Assembly (NCBI RefSeq): GCF_902829295.1 | Contig: NZ_CADEPL010000016.1 | Span: 62,001-126,000, forward strand | Direction of reading: 5' to 3' | Source: Vogesella oryzae | GTDB lineage: Bacteria > Pseudomonadota > Gammaproteobacteria > Burkholderiales > Chromobacteriaceae | DNA: 64,000 nucleotides | In this document: positions 22,536-31,417 of the stretch, piece by piece | Numbering within the stretch: the stretch's first letter is position 1 | How the letters are laid out: every line of letters begins with the position of its first letter | Notes under the pieces: model-generated | Told to the model about the DNA's origin: nothing | Seen by the model: only the letters and a program-made list of their open reading frames with translations | Database searches by the model: none | Position numbers and translations under genes: made by a program

Positions 22536-23999
22536 TTACTCGTACGGGCAGGCGACGCCGCTCAGCTCCACATACACGCTCTTGAGCTGGGTGTAGTAGT
22601 CCAGCGTCGCCAGGCTGTTCTCGTGGCCGATGCCGGATTCCTTCAGCCCGCCAAACGGCATTTCGATCGGCGTGATGTTGTAGTTGTTGATCCAGCACAC
22701 GCCGGCCTGCAGCTTGTCCACCATGCGGTGGCCGCGGGCCAGGTCGCGGGTGAACACCCCGGCGGCGAGGCCCAGACGAGTGTTGTTGGCGCGGGCCAGC
22801 ACTTCGGCCTCGTCCTTGAATTTCAGTACCGACATCACCGGGCCAAAGATTTCCTCGCGCACGATGGTCATGTCGTCGTGGCAGCCGGCAAAGATGGTGG
22901 GGGCGATGAAGTGGCCACCCTCGCAGCCTGGTACTTCCACCCGCTGGCCGCCGGCCAGCAGGCTGGCGCCTTCGGCGACGCCCAGCTCGATGTAACGCAG
23001 TACGTTGGCCGCGTGGTCGCCGGAAATCTGTGCGCCCACCTGGGTGTCCGGCAGCATCGGGTCGCCAATCTTCAGCTTGCGGGTGCGGCTGACCAGTTTT
23101 TCCAGGAAGGCATCATGGATCGACTCGTGTACAAACACGCGGGTGCCGTTGGTGCAGATTTCGCCCTGGGTGTAGAAGTTGGCCAGCATGGCGGCAGAAA
23201 CCGCCTGGTCCAGGTCGGCGTCGTCGAAAATGATCAGCGGCGACTTGCCGCCCAGTTCCATGGTGACGCGTTTCAGCGTCTTGGCGGCATCGGCCATGAT
23301 GGCCTTGCCGGTTTCCACCGAGCCGGTCACCGATACCTTGGCCACGCCCGGGTGGGCGATCAGCTGTCGAGCCGGCGCGGAGCTGCCGAGGATGACGTTG
23401 AATACGCCGTCCGGCACGCCGGCCTCGGTGTAGATCTTGGCCAGCTCGATGGCGCTCATCGGGGTGAGCGAAGCCGGTTTGTAGATCATGGCATTGCCGC
23501 AGGCCAGTGCCGGGGCGGACTTCCAGCAGGCGATCTGGATCGGGTAGTTCCAGGCGCCGATGCCCAGGCACACGCCCAGCGGCTCGCGGCGGGTGTAGGC
23601 GAAGGCACCCTTGAGGGCGAATTGCTGGCCGTGGATGCTGGCGGCCAGACCGCCGAAGTATTCCACACAGTCGGCGCCGGACAGCACGTCAACTACTTCG
23701 GCTTCCTGGATCGGCTTGCCGTTGTCGCGCACTTCCAGCTCCGCCAGCTGGCGGTTGCGTTCGCGCAGCAGCTGGGCGGCGCGATGGAGGATGCGGCCGC
23801 GCTCGGCGCCGCTCATTGCCGACCAGATGGCAAAGCCTTGCTGGGCGGTTTCCACCGCCAGTGCCACTTCGGCATCGCCGGCCTGCTGTACGCGGCACAG
23901 CACCTTGCCGGTGGCCGGCTCCAGATTGTCTACCAGCGGCAGCGCCGGATTGTCGATGCTGCGGCCGCCGATATAACTGCACAGAATGGGGGTGTTCAC
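22536..23999 (-). CDS. betB: Betaine aldehyde dehydrogenase
   Basis: A 487-residue NAD(P)-dependent aldehyde dehydrogenase oxidising betaine aldehyde to glycine betaine. Visible are GAWNYPIQIACWKSAPALACGN (cofactor region near 150-172), KPAS near 178, the glutamate of ELGGKSPL near 250 and the catalytic cysteine of GEICTNGTR near 285. I choose the GTG at 23999 because GGAGACGAC precedes it and the length matches BetB (about 490); upstream in-frame codons give an unrelated extension. It is first in the betB-betA unit, divergent from purU. No betI repressor is present, so control may come from GbdR or elsewhere. Confidence 0.93.
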   Translation of the reverse strand: MNTPILCSYIGGRSIDNPALPLVDNLEPATGKVLCRVQQAGDAEVALAVETAQQGFAIWSAMSGAERGRILHRAAQLLRERNRQLAELEVRDNGKPIQEAEVVDVLSGADCVEYFGGLAASIHGQQFALKGAFAYTRREPLGVCLGIGAWNYPIQIACWKSAPALACGNAMIYKPASLTPMSAIELAKIYTEAGVPDGVFNVILGSSAPARQLIAHPGVAKVSVTGSVETGKAIMADAAKTLKRVTMELGGKSPLIIFDDADLDQAVSAAMLANFYTQGEICTNGTRVFVHESIHDAFLEKLVSRTRKLKIGDPMLPDTQVGAQISGDHAANVLRYIELGVAEGASLLAGGQRVEVPGCEGGHFIAPTIFAGCHDDMTIVREEIFGPVMSVLKFKDEAEVLARANNTRLGLAAGVFTRDLARGHRMVDKLQAGVCWINNYNITPIEMPFGGLKESGIGHENSLATLDYYTQLKSVYVELSGVACPYE

Positions 24000-24025
24000 G
24001 TCGTCTCCTAGCGGGTCGCCTGATG

Positions 24026-24112
24026 ATATGTCGGCATTGGGCCACGTCTGTGGCGGCGATTCCTGTCTGTTTCCGACATCAACCCATGTCGGCCCGACCA
24101 TGGCCGATGTCC
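24026..24112. promoter_or_regulatory. Candidate operator region between betB and purU with repeated ATGTCGG
   Basis: ATGTCGG at 24028-24034, an inverted pair CCGACAT (24073-24079) and ATGTCGG (24086-24092) separated by six bases, and a related CCGATGTCC near 24104. Such spaced inverted repeats in a divergent promoter suggest a regulator site; which protein binds (GbdR-type or BetI-type) cannot be told. Confidence 0.45.
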
Positions 24113-24229
24113 AGAAAAGGCCAGCCGGTGACGGCTGGCGACCAGTGTGCAACGTAGCAGCAGGCTAAGGTTGGCCGCAATGCCCCCAGCGGGCTGGTAA
24201 TTGAACGGCATGCACAAGGAGACAACACC

Positions 24230-25090
24230 ATGACCGCATCCCACCGTTACACCCTGGCCTGTACCTGCCATAGCGGCCCTGGCCAGGTCGCCCGCATTTC
24301 GCAGCTGCTGGACGTGCAGCACTGCTATATCGATGAGCTGGCGGTATTTGACGATCCGGATACCGAGCGCTTTTTCGTGCGCTGTACTTTCCATGCGCTG
24401 GATAACACCTTTACCGAAGCCGGCTTGCGCACGGCACTGGCTGGCCTGACTGAACAGGGCGTGCTGGAATGGACGCTGCACGATAGCCACGTGCGCCCGC
24501 GGGTGCTGATCATGGTGTCCAAGCTGGATCATTGCCTGAATGACCTGCTGTATCGCCGCAAGATGGGTGATCTGGACATGGACGTGGTGGCAGTGGTGTC
24601 CAACCACCCGGATCTGGCGCCCATCGCGCAGGCTTACGACATTCCTTACCACCACCTGCCGTTGACGGCGGACACCAAGCCGCAGCAAGAAGCGGCGTTG
24701 CTGGCGCTGATCGAGGAGACCGGCGCCGAACTGGTGGTGCTGGCGCGCTATATGCAGGTGCTGTCGCAGGAGACTTCGCGGCTGCTATCCGGCAAGGCGA
24801 TCAATATCCACCATTCCTTCCTGCCGGGTTTCAAGGGTGCCAAGCCGTATCACCAGGCGCATGCCCGCGGCGTGAAGCTGATTGGCGCCACCGCGCACTA
24901 TGTCACGGACGATCTGGACGAGGGCCCGATCATCGAGCAGGTGGTGGAGCGGGTGGATCACGCGCACAGCGCCGAGCAGCTGCTGACCGTTGGCCGCGAC
25001 ATGGAATGCCTGGCGCTGGCGCGTGCGGTGCGCTTCCATCTGGAGCGGCGCGTGTTCATGAATGGCAACCGTACCGTGGTACTGCGCTGA
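24230..25090 (+). CDS. purU: Formyltetrahydrofolate deformylase
   Basis: A 286-residue hydrolase releasing formate from 10-formyl-tetrahydrofolate. The N-terminal ~85 residues form an ACT domain (YTLACTCHSGPGQVARIS), followed by a formyl-transferase-like catalytic domain with NIHHSFLPGFKGAKPY near 185-200 and an aspartate near 230 (HYVTDDLDEGPII). The ATG follows CAAGGAGACAAC. Placed opposite betBA, it is likely needed to recycle folate one-carbon units made when betaine-derived dimethylglycine and sarcosine are demethylated; purU in sarcosine-oxidase clusters has that role in other bacteria. Confidence 0.94.
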   Translation: MTASHRYTLACTCHSGPGQVARISQLLDVQHCYIDELAVFDDPDTERFFVRCTFHALDNTFTEAGLRTALAGLTEQGVLEWTLHDSHVRPRVLIMVSKLDHCLNDLLYRRKMGDLDMDVVAVVSNHPDLAPIAQAYDIPYHHLPLTADTKPQQEAALLALIEETGAELVVLARYMQVLSQETSRLLSGKAINIHHSFLPGFKGAKPYHQAHARGVKLIGATAHYVTDDLDEGPIIEQVVERVDHAHSAEQLLTVGRDMECLALARAVRFHLERRVFMNGNRTVVLR

Positions 25091-25110
25091 GTAGTCTGGC
25101 TGCGGTAGTG

Positions 25111-25143
25111 ACAAGGTTGGCCGCACGCTGCGGCCAACCTTGT
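25111..25143. terminator. Bidirectional terminator built from inverted GTTGGCCGCA words
   Basis: ACAAGGTTGGCCGCA (25111-25125) and its exact reverse complement (25129-25143) flank a three-base loop, between the convergent purU and carbonic anhydrase stops. Both arms contain the full 10-mer word. Confidence 0.9.
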
Positions 25144-25144
25144 T

Positions 25145-25804
25145 TCAGGCGCCGGCCTGTTGCCGCGGCTGCAGCGGGCACACCAGCGGGATAAAGGCCT
25201 TGCCGGCGGCGTCGTAACCCCACAAGGCGCCATCGTTGAGGTCGAAATACCAGCCGTCCAGCACCAGTTCGCCGGCTTGTACCTTGGCGGCCAGCCACGG
25301 GTAGGACAGCAGGTTGTCCAGCGACACCATGATGGCGGCCTGTTCGCAGCGGCGCAGGCGTTGCGCTTCGTCCTCGTGGCCGTAGCTGCGGTAGACAAAG
25401 TCGCGCGCCGGCGCGGCGATGTCCAGCCAGCGCGTCAGCGCACTGTCCTGCGGGGTGGAGCGCTGCATCAGCGCGCGGATGCCGCCGCAACCGGCGTGCC
25501 CCATCACGATGATGCGTTCCACCTGCAGGCTCAGTACCGCGAATTCCAGCGCCGCCGCCACGCTGGCGTGCTGGTTGCCGGCATCGTACGGCGGCACCAG
25601 GTTGGCCACATTGCGCACCACGAACATTTCGCCAGGCTGGCTGCTCATCAGCGCCGGCGGGTGCACGCGCGAATCGCAGCAGCCGATCACCAGCGTGGCC
25701 GGCCGCTGGCCGTGGCGCAGCGCTTCGTACAGGTTCTGTTCCGGGGAAAAGTAGTCTTGCTGGAAGCGGCGAAAGCCCTCCAGCAGCGGTTCGACCGAGT
25801 TCAT
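25145..25804 (-). CDS. can: Beta-class carbonic anhydrase
   Basis: A 219-residue zinc enzyme interconverting CO2 and bicarbonate. The zinc site is CCDSR near residue 43 (first Cys with the Asp-Arg dyad), then H and C of MGHAGCGGI near 102-105. Length matches E. coli Can (220). The start MNSVEPLLEGFRRFQ at 25804 is chosen by family alignment from memory; the 16-residue upstream extension lacks similarity. It lies between purU and moaA with no obvious functional link. Confidence 0.93.
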   Translation of the reverse strand: MNSVEPLLEGFRRFQQDYFSPEQNLYEALRHGQRPATLVIGCCDSRVHPPALMSSQPGEMFVVRNVANLVPPYDAGNQHASVAAALEFAVLSLQVERIIVMGHAGCGGIRALMQRSTPQDSALTRWLDIAAPARDFVYRSYGHEDEAQRLRRCEQAAIMVSLDNLLSYPWLAAKVQAGELVLDGWYFDLNDGALWGYDAAGKAFIPLVCPLQPRQQAGA

Positions 25805-25885
25805 GATGCGGCTCGCTTGGTAGGTTCTGGTGCGGCCGGTCTCGCGGGGCAAAACCGGCTGCAGCAGAGCCCGCTGCCGGCCGGG

Positions 25886-25917
25886 GTTGGCCGCAGGCTT
25901 GCGGCCAACGTTGGCGC
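25886..25917. repeat. Inverted GTTGGCCGCA pair between moaA and can
   Basis: GTTGGCCGCA (25886-25895), a four-base loop, then TGCGGCCAAC (25900-25909), immediately followed by a partial third arm GTTGGC. It directly abuts the moaA stop at 25919 and can form either of two overlapping hairpins, acting as the moaA message end. Confidence 0.85.
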
Positions 25918-25918
25918 T

Positions 25919-26893
25919 TCAGCCGCCGGTCATCGACATGAAGCGCACTACCTGGTTGGGGCGCTCGATGAATTCGTGTTTTTCCGGTTTCAGCTCGATG
26001 GCGTGGCGGATGGCAGCCTCCAGCTCGGCATCGCTGCAGCCGGCGCGCAGCAGCGGGCGCAGCTCGAAGCGTTCTTCCTGCCCCAGGCACATATACATGG
26101 TGCCATCCACCGACAGCCGTACGCGGTTGCAGGTGGCGCAGAAGTGCTGCGACATCGGGGTGATCAGCCCGAGAGTGAAGCGGCCATCGCGGCTTTCCCA
26201 GTAGCGAGCCGGGCCGCCACCCAGCGTCTTGCAGCTTTCCTGCAGTTCGAAGCGCTGGCTGAGGTCGGCCAGCAGGCGGCTCAGGTTCAGGCCCTGGGTG
26301 TGCTGGCCGGTGCTGCCCATCGGCATGGCTTCGATCAGGCGCAGGATAAAGCCGTGCTCGATACAGAAGGCAATCATCGCCTCGATGTCGCCGTCGTTGA
26401 CGCCGACCATCGGCACCATATTGATCTTGATGGTCTTGAAGCCGGCATCACGTGCCGCCGACAGACCGTGCAGCACTTTTTCCAGGCTGTCGCTGCCGCT
26501 GATTTCCTGCACGCAGTCGCGGCGCAGTGAGTCCAGGCTGACGTTGAGGCGATTGAGCCCGGCATCGAACAGTGCCTTGGCATGCTTGTCCAGCTGGGTG
26601 CCGTTGGTGGTCAACGACAGGTCTTCCACGCCGGGCAGGGCGGACAAGCGTGCGGCCAACGCCGGCAGATTGCGGCGCAACAGCGGCTCGCCGCCGGTAA
26701 GGCGGAAGCGGCGGGTGCCCAGGCGGGCGAAAGCGGCGATCACGCGCTCCATTTCGTCGAAGGTCAGCCAGTTTTCCGGCTCTTCGAAGCCCTTGAAGCC
26801 TTTCGGGATGCAGTAGCTACAACGCAGATCGCAGCGGTCGGTCACCGAGACGCGCAAGTAATCGATGGTTCTGCCAAAACGGTCGGACAACAT
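25919..26893 (-). CDS. moaA: GTP 3',8-cyclase (molybdenum cofactor biosynthesis)
   Basis: A 324-residue radical-SAM enzyme carrying out the first step of molybdopterin synthesis. The N-terminal [4Fe-4S] cluster motif is CDLRCSYC near residues 21-28; the C-terminal cluster cysteines appear in HFCATCNRVRLSVDG (near 250) and MYMCLG. The protein ends in the family's Gly-Gly dipeptide (SMTGG). The start MLSDRFGR is chosen because it gives the usual length and N-terminus; a longer in-frame ATG at 26923 is less likely. Monocistronic. Confidence 0.95.
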   Translation of the reverse strand: MLSDRFGRTIDYLRVSVTDRCDLRCSYCIPKGFKGFEEPENWLTFDEMERVIAAFARLGTRRFRLTGGEPLLRRNLPALAARLSALPGVEDLSLTTNGTQLDKHAKALFDAGLNRLNVSLDSLRRDCVQEISGSDSLEKVLHGLSAARDAGFKTIKINMVPMVGVNDGDIEAMIAFCIEHGFILRLIEAMPMGSTGQHTQGLNLSRLLADLSQRFELQESCKTLGGGPARYWESRDGRFTLGLITPMSQHFCATCNRVRLSVDGTMYMCLGQEERFELRPLLRAGCSDAELEAAIRHAIELKPEKHEFIERPNQVVRFMSMTGG

Positions 26894-27111
26894 ACGACAC
26901 TTTCCGATACGGGTGAATTGCACACAGTGTAGGTCAAAGCAAGCGCCTTGCCAGTTGGCCGGTGGTAGGCCGCCGGCTAGCTATTTTGGTGTAGGGCACT
27001 GGCCCTGCTGCTTAGTCGGCGCAACGGCGGCTGGCTGACAGTATGCGATGATTTTTCTGCCGCATGCTTTGCTTATTGCGACATGTATCCGGCGTGCTTG
27101 TTCATGGCGGA

Positions 27112-27140
27112 CAAAAAGAAAACGGGCCCGCAGGCCCGTT
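27112..27140 (-). terminator. Terminator after puuC
   Basis: Read on the minus strand, AACGGGCC and GGCCCGTT pair around a four-base loop, followed by TTCTTTTT. Confidence 0.88.
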
Positions 27141-27160
27141 GTGTCAAGGATTAAGCTGGA

Positions 27161-28648
27161 TCACAGCTTGATCAGGGTCGACTTCAGTTCGGTGTATTTC
27201 TCCAGCGCATGCAGCGATTTGTCGCGGCCGTTGCCCGATTGCTTGAAGCCGCCGAACGGGAAGTTCATGTCGCCGCCTTCGTCGTAGCAGTTCACCCACA
27301 CCGTGCCGGCGCGCAGGCGGCGTGCCACTTTGTGTGCGGTGGTGACGTTGCTGGTCCACACCGCGGCGGCGAGGCCGTATTCGGTATCGTTGGCGATGCG
27401 AATGGCTTCTTCCACGTCCTTGAAGGTGATGATGGACAGCACCGGCCCGAAGATCTCCTCGCGGCAGATGGTCATGTCCGGACGCTGGCACACGAAGGCG
27501 GTCGGCTCGATGAACAGGCCGGTGTCTTCATGGGCGGCCTTGCCGCCGCAAACCAGCTCGGCGCCTTCGGACTTGGCCTTGTCGATGTAGGACAGCACCT
27601 TGTCGTACTGGATGCGGTCAACAATGGCACCCATGCCGGTGGCCGGATCCAGCGGGTCGGCCGGGGTGTAGCCGGCGGCGGCTTTCTTGAACTCGGCGAC
27701 GAATGCATCCTTGATGTCTTCATGCACCAGCAGGCGCGAGCCGGCGGTACACATTTCACCCATGTTGTAGAAGATGGCGCCGGCAGCGGTGCGGGCGGCA
27801 CGGGCAAGGTCCGGGCAGTCCGGCAGTACGATGTTCGGTGACTTGCCGCCCAGCTCCAGCCATACGCGCTTGAGGTTGGACTGCGCGGCATCGGCAGCAA
27901 TCAGCTTGCCCACGCCGGTGGAGCCGGTAAAAGCGATGCAGTCGATGTCCATGTGCATGGCCAGGCGCTTACCCACGTCGCCGGCACCCGGCAGAACCTG
28001 GAAAATGCCGTCCGGCATACCGGCTTCCTTGGCCAGCGCGGCGAGGCGGATGGCGGTCAGCGGCGACTTTTCCGACGGTTTCAGGATCAGCGCGTTACCG
28101 GCTGCCAGCGCCGGGCCGAACTTCCAGCTGGCCATCAGGATCGGGAAGTTCCACGGCACCACGGCGGCAACCACGCCGATGGCTTCGCGGGTTACCAGAC
28201 CCACCAGTTTGGGGTCTACCGGTGCCACTTCGCCGCCGATCTTGTCGATGGCTTCGGCAAACCACTCCACACAATAGGCTGCCCCCGGTACGTCCACGGT
28301 GGTGGTGTCGCCGATGGGTTTGCCGGCATCCAGGGTTTCCAGCAGTGCCAGCTCGTCGCCATGCTGGCGGATCAGGGCGGCAAAGCGCTTGAGGATGCGG
28401 CCACGGGCCAGCGGGGCCAGATCGGCCCAGCCGCCGTTGTCGAAGGCGCGGCGGGCGGCTTTGACAGCCAGTTCCACCTCGTGCTCGCCTGCCCAGGCAA
28501 TGCTGGCGAGCTTGGCGCCAGTTGCCGGGTTGATGCAGTCGAAGGTGCGGCCATCGGCCGCGTCGACGTAATGCCCGTCGATAAAGGCGCGGCCTTCGAT
28601 CTTGATGTCGCTGGAAAGGGCTTTCCACTCAGCGTGGGTGCGAGCCAT
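27161..28648 (-). CDS. puuC: Gamma-glutamyl-gamma-aminobutyraldehyde dehydrogenase
   Basis: A 495-residue aldehyde dehydrogenase of the PuuC/KauB type. The catalytic cysteine is in GEMCTAGSR near residue 300 and the glutamate in ELGGKSPN near 267; PWNFPILMASWKFGPALAAGN marks the cofactor-binding region. The length and the tail (HALEKYTELKSTLIKL) fit the polyamine-pathway group, which oxidises gamma-glutamyl- or guanidino-aminobutyraldehyde with NAD(P). It lies 45 bases downstream of puuR on the same strand, divergent from ald-puuD-puuA-spuC. Substrate preference among omega-amino aldehydes is inferred from context. Confidence 0.88.
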   Translation of the reverse strand: MARTHAEWKALSSDIKIEGRAFIDGHYVDAADGRTFDCINPATGAKLASIAWAGEHEVELAVKAARRAFDNGGWADLAPLARGRILKRFAALIRQHGDELALLETLDAGKPIGDTTTVDVPGAAYCVEWFAEAIDKIGGEVAPVDPKLVGLVTREAIGVVAAVVPWNFPILMASWKFGPALAAGNALILKPSEKSPLTAIRLAALAKEAGMPDGIFQVLPGAGDVGKRLAMHMDIDCIAFTGSTGVGKLIAADAAQSNLKRVWLELGGKSPNIVLPDCPDLARAARTAAGAIFYNMGEMCTAGSRLLVHEDIKDAFVAEFKKAAAGYTPADPLDPATGMGAIVDRIQYDKVLSYIDKAKSEGAELVCGGKAAHEDTGLFIEPTAFVCQRPDMTICREEIFGPVLSIITFKDVEEAIRIANDTEYGLAAAVWTSNVTTAHKVARRLRAGTVWVNCYDEGGDMNFPFGGFKQSGNGRDKSLHALEKYTELKSTLIKL

Positions 28649-28693
28649 TGTGTTTCTCCTTTGTTGTGTCTACCCGCCCGGTGTCAGAGGCGG

Positions 28694-29239
28694 TCAGAAC
28701 GTGGGAGGCGAACTTGCGCTGACAATCTCGCAGGTGTCGCCGCCAACGTTGCGAAAACGGTGCGGTAACTTGCTATCAAAGTAATAAGAGTCGCCTGGCC
28801 CCAGAACGCGCACATCATTACCGACGGTAATCTCGATGCTGCCTTTCAGGACCACGCCGCCTTCCTGTCCTTCGTGCATCAGCATTTCCGGGCCGGTGTC
28901 GGCCTCGGGCTGATACACCTCGCGCAGGATGGCGATGTCGCGACGCTCGTGGGACGTCCCGACCAGCAGTAGCTGGATCTGGTCGTTGCCCAGGTTGGGG
29001 AGCTCGTCGTGGGTGTAGAACACGCGCGGCTGTTGCGGGTCTGCGTCAAAGGTGAAGAAGTCCGACAGGGTCATCGGCATGCCTTCCAGTACTTTGCGCA
29101 GCGAACTGATCGATGGGCTGACGCGATTCTGCTCGATCAGCGAGATCGTGCCGTTGGTAACGCCAGCTCTTTTAGCCAGTTCGCGCTGGGAAAGTCCCAT
29201 GCGTTCGCGAACCATCCGTAGTCGTGCTCCGACATCCAT
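28694..29239 (-). CDS. puuR: PuuR-like repressor with XRE HTH and cupin domains
   Basis: A 181-residue regulator: an N-terminal helix-turn-helix at about residues 8-60 (GLSQRELAKRAGVTNGTISLIEQ) and a C-terminal cupin (EGGVVLKGSIEITVGND, PGDSYYFDSKLPHRFRN). In E. coli PuuR represses the putrescine-utilisation genes and putrescine relieves it. It stands between puuC and the divergent ald operon, the right position to control both. The cupin ligand is inferred to be a polyamine. Confidence 0.9.
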   Translation of the reverse strand: MDVGARLRMVRERMGLSQRELAKRAGVTNGTISLIEQNRVSPSISSLRKVLEGMPMTLSDFFTFDADPQQPRVFYTHDELPNLGNDQIQLLLVGTSHERRDIAILREVYQPEADTGPEMLMHEGQEGGVVLKGSIEITVGNDVRVLGPGDSYYFDSKLPHRFRNVGGDTCEIVSASSPPTF

Positions 29240-29449
29240 GCTTTCTGTCCAATCCGTATGTTAATAATTTTAGACGTTCAATGATAAGGATTTTGACCGG
29301 TTTTGGCTGCTTTGTTGCGTTGCAATAACGAAAAATCTTTGCAACATGTGCAATTTATAGTCAAAATCAGTGTGTGGTTGCAAGCTTGTTGTAGATTTTT
29401 TTAAACAACACCTGTACAACAGATCACGACACAACCAAAGGAGACAGCT
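29240..29449. promoter_or_regulatory. Divergent puuR/ald promoter region with repeated TTGCAA
   Basis: An AT-rich 210-base spacer containing TTGCAA three times (near 29318, 29339 and 29377), the second as the inverted repeat TTGCA-N5-TGCAA (29339-29353), and TTGTTG/CAACA arms near 29387 and 29406. The first two repeats and the AT-richness make it the obvious place for PuuR operators; the exact site is not assignable by eye. The ald ATG follows AAAGGAGACAGCT. Confidence 0.45.
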
Positions 29450-30574
29450 ATGTTAATAGGCGTTCCGAAGGAGATCAAAAATCACGAGTATCGCGTCGGC
29501 CTTACGCCGTCCGGTGTGCGTGAAATTGTGACAGCCGGTCACAAGGTGGTGGTGCAGACCCAGGCCGGTCTGGCGATCGGTTTTACCGATGAACACTACC
29601 TGCAGGCCGGTGCGTCGATCGCGGCGTCGGCCGAAGCGGTGTTTGCTGCTGCCGACATGATCATCAAGGTCAAGGAGCCGCAGCCGGTTGAGTGTCGCAT
29701 GCTGCGTCCGGGGCAGGTGTTGTTTACCTATCTGCATCTGGCGCCTGATCCGGAGCAGACCCGTCTGCTGGTGGAGTCCCAGGCAATTGCCATTGCCTAT
29801 GAAACGGTAACTGACGAGCGTGGCGGCCTGCCTTTGCTGGCGCCGATGTCCGAAGTGGCCGGCCGCATGGCGGTGCAGGCGGGTGCCCATGCGCTGGAGA
29901 AGGCGCAGGGTGGTCGTGGCGTACTGCTGGGCGGTGTGCCGGGCGTAGCACCGGCCAAGGTGGTGGTAATCGGTGGTGGTGTGGTTGGCCTCAATGCCGC
30001 GCGCATGGCGCAAGGGTTGGGGGCTGACGTTACCCTGCTGGACAAGTCGCTGGGGCGGCTGAAAGAGATCGACAGCATCTATCAGGGGCGCATCAAGACG
30101 CTGATGTCCAATGCGGCCAACATCGAGGAGTCGATCCGCGATGCCGACATGGTAGTCGGCGCGGTGCTGATTCCGGGCGCGGCTGCGCCGAAGCTGGTAA
30201 GCCGGCCGATGTTGAAGAATATGAAGACCGGTGCGGTGCTGGTGGATGTCGCCATCGACCAGGGGGGCTGTTTCGAAACCAGCCGCGCCACCACGCATCA
30301 GGAACCGACCTATATCGTGGATGGCATCGTGCATTACTGCGTCGCCAATATGCCGGGCGGTGTGGCGCGCACCTCCACCATGGCGTTGACCAATGCCACG
30401 CTGCCGTATGCTCTGGAGCTGGCAAACAAGGGCTGGTCCGAGGCGCTGACTGCCAATCCGCACCTGCGCAACGGCCTGAACATCTGCCGCGGGCAGGTGA
30501 CCTACGCCGCGGTGGCGCAGGACCTGGGTTATGACTATGTAGAACCGTTGGCCGCCATCAAGGCCGCCAGTTGA
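29450..30574 (+). CDS. ald: Alanine dehydrogenase
   Basis: A 374-residue NAD-dependent enzyme interconverting alanine and pyruvate + ammonia. The N-terminus [20 protein letters not shown] is diagnostic; the NAD-binding glycine motif [21 protein letters not shown] is near residues 172-192. K74 (IIKVKEPQ region) and H96 (YLHLAPD) correspond to the substrate residues. It heads the operon ald-puuD-puuA-spuC with 15 bases to puuD. Because SpuC-type aminotransferases make alanine from pyruvate, Ald here would recycle it; this link is inference. Two word copies lie inside, one near the end as Leu-Ala-Ala. Confidence 0.95.
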   Translation: MLIGVPKEIKNHEYRVGLTPSGVREIVTAGHKVVVQTQAGLAIGFTDEHYLQAGASIAASAEAVFAAADMIIKVKEPQPVECRMLRPGQVLFTYLHLAPDPEQTRLLVESQAIAIAYETVTDERGGLPLLAPMSEVAGRMAVQAGAHALEKAQGGRGVLLGGVPGVAPAKVVVIGGGVVGLNAARMAQGLGADVTLLDKSLGRLKEIDSIYQGRIKTLMSNAANIEESIRDADMVVGAVLIPGAAAPKLVSRPMLKNMKTGAVLVDVAIDQGGCFETSRATTHQEPTYIVDGIVHYCVANMPGGVARTSTMALTNATLPYALELANKGWSEALTANPHLRNGLNICRGQVTYAAVAQDLGYDYVEPLAAIKAAS

Positions 30575-30589
30575 GCAACTGAGGAAATC

Positions 30590-31345
30590 ATGCAGCAACC
30601 GATCATCGGTATTCCCTGTGATGTAAAGCAGATCGGTCTGTTTCCGTTCCACGCGGTAGGTGAGAAGTACATCACCGCCGCGGTGGGCGGGGCGGGCGGA
30701 GTCGCGATCCTGATCCCCTCGCTGGGCGATCCGGCGCAGTTGCGCGCCATTGTCGAGCTGGTCGATGGCGTGCTGTTGCCGGGCTCGCCTTCCAATGTCG
30801 AACCGCATCATTACCAGGGCGAACCCAGCCGCGAGGGCACGCTGCACGATGTGGCCCGCGATGCGACCACGCTGCCGCTGATCGACGCGCTGATCAAGGA
30901 AGGTGTGCCGCTACTGGGCATCTGCCGCGGCTTCCAGGAAATCAACGTGGTGCTGGGTGGCGAGCTGCACCAGCATGTGCAGGAGCAGCCGGGTCTTAAT
31001 GACCATCGCGAGCCCGACACCACGGATGTGGAAGAAATGTACGGCCCCGCCCACGCGGTGAAGTTGGCCGCAGGCGGGCTGCTGCAAGGCTGGCTGGGCT
31101 GCGATAGCGTGCTGGTGAATTCCATCCACCAGCAGGGCATCAAGCGCCTGGCTCCTGGTCTGGCTGTGGAGGCAGTCGCCGAGGATGGGCTGGTAGAGGC
31201 CTACCGCGTGGCGAATGCCAGAAATTTTGCCTTTGCAGTACAGTGGCATCCAGAATGGAAATACTGGGACAACAAAGTATCCCAGGCGATTTTGAAGGCT
31301 TTCGGCGATGCCTGCCGAGAGCGCCGTATGCGCCGGAACCAATAG
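30590..31345 (+). CDS. puuD: Gamma-glutamyl-GABA hydrolase
   Basis: A 251-residue class I glutamine-amidotransferase-like hydrolase that splits gamma-glutamyl-GABA into glutamate and GABA. The nucleophile is the cysteine of LLGICRGFQEINVVLGG near residue 109; the histidine and glutamate of the triad are in QWHPEW near 221. The start ATG follows GAGGAAATC, 15 bases after ald. It is the last enzyme of the glutamylated putrescine route. Confidence 0.93.
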   Translation: MQQPIIGIPCDVKQIGLFPFHAVGEKYITAAVGGAGGVAILIPSLGDPAQLRAIVELVDGVLLPGSPSNVEPHHYQGEPSREGTLHDVARDATTLPLIDALIKEGVPLLGICRGFQEINVVLGGELHQHVQEQPGLNDHREPDTTDVEEMYGPAHAVKLAAGGLLQGWLGCDSVLVNSIHQQGIKRLAPGLAVEAVAEDGLVEAYRVANARNFAFAVQWHPEWKYWDNKVSQAILKAFGDACRERRMRRNQ

Positions 31346-31417
31346 CCGGCGCGTACTCGGCAAACCATCCGCCCCGGGTCTGACCGCCTGCGAGGCCGGA
31401 GAAAAGAGGAAAGCATC

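Noticed and set aside
23986-24168. Short plus-strand frame between betB and purU.
   Set aside because: No ribosome site, and no plausible protein features; better explained as the divergent promoter region.
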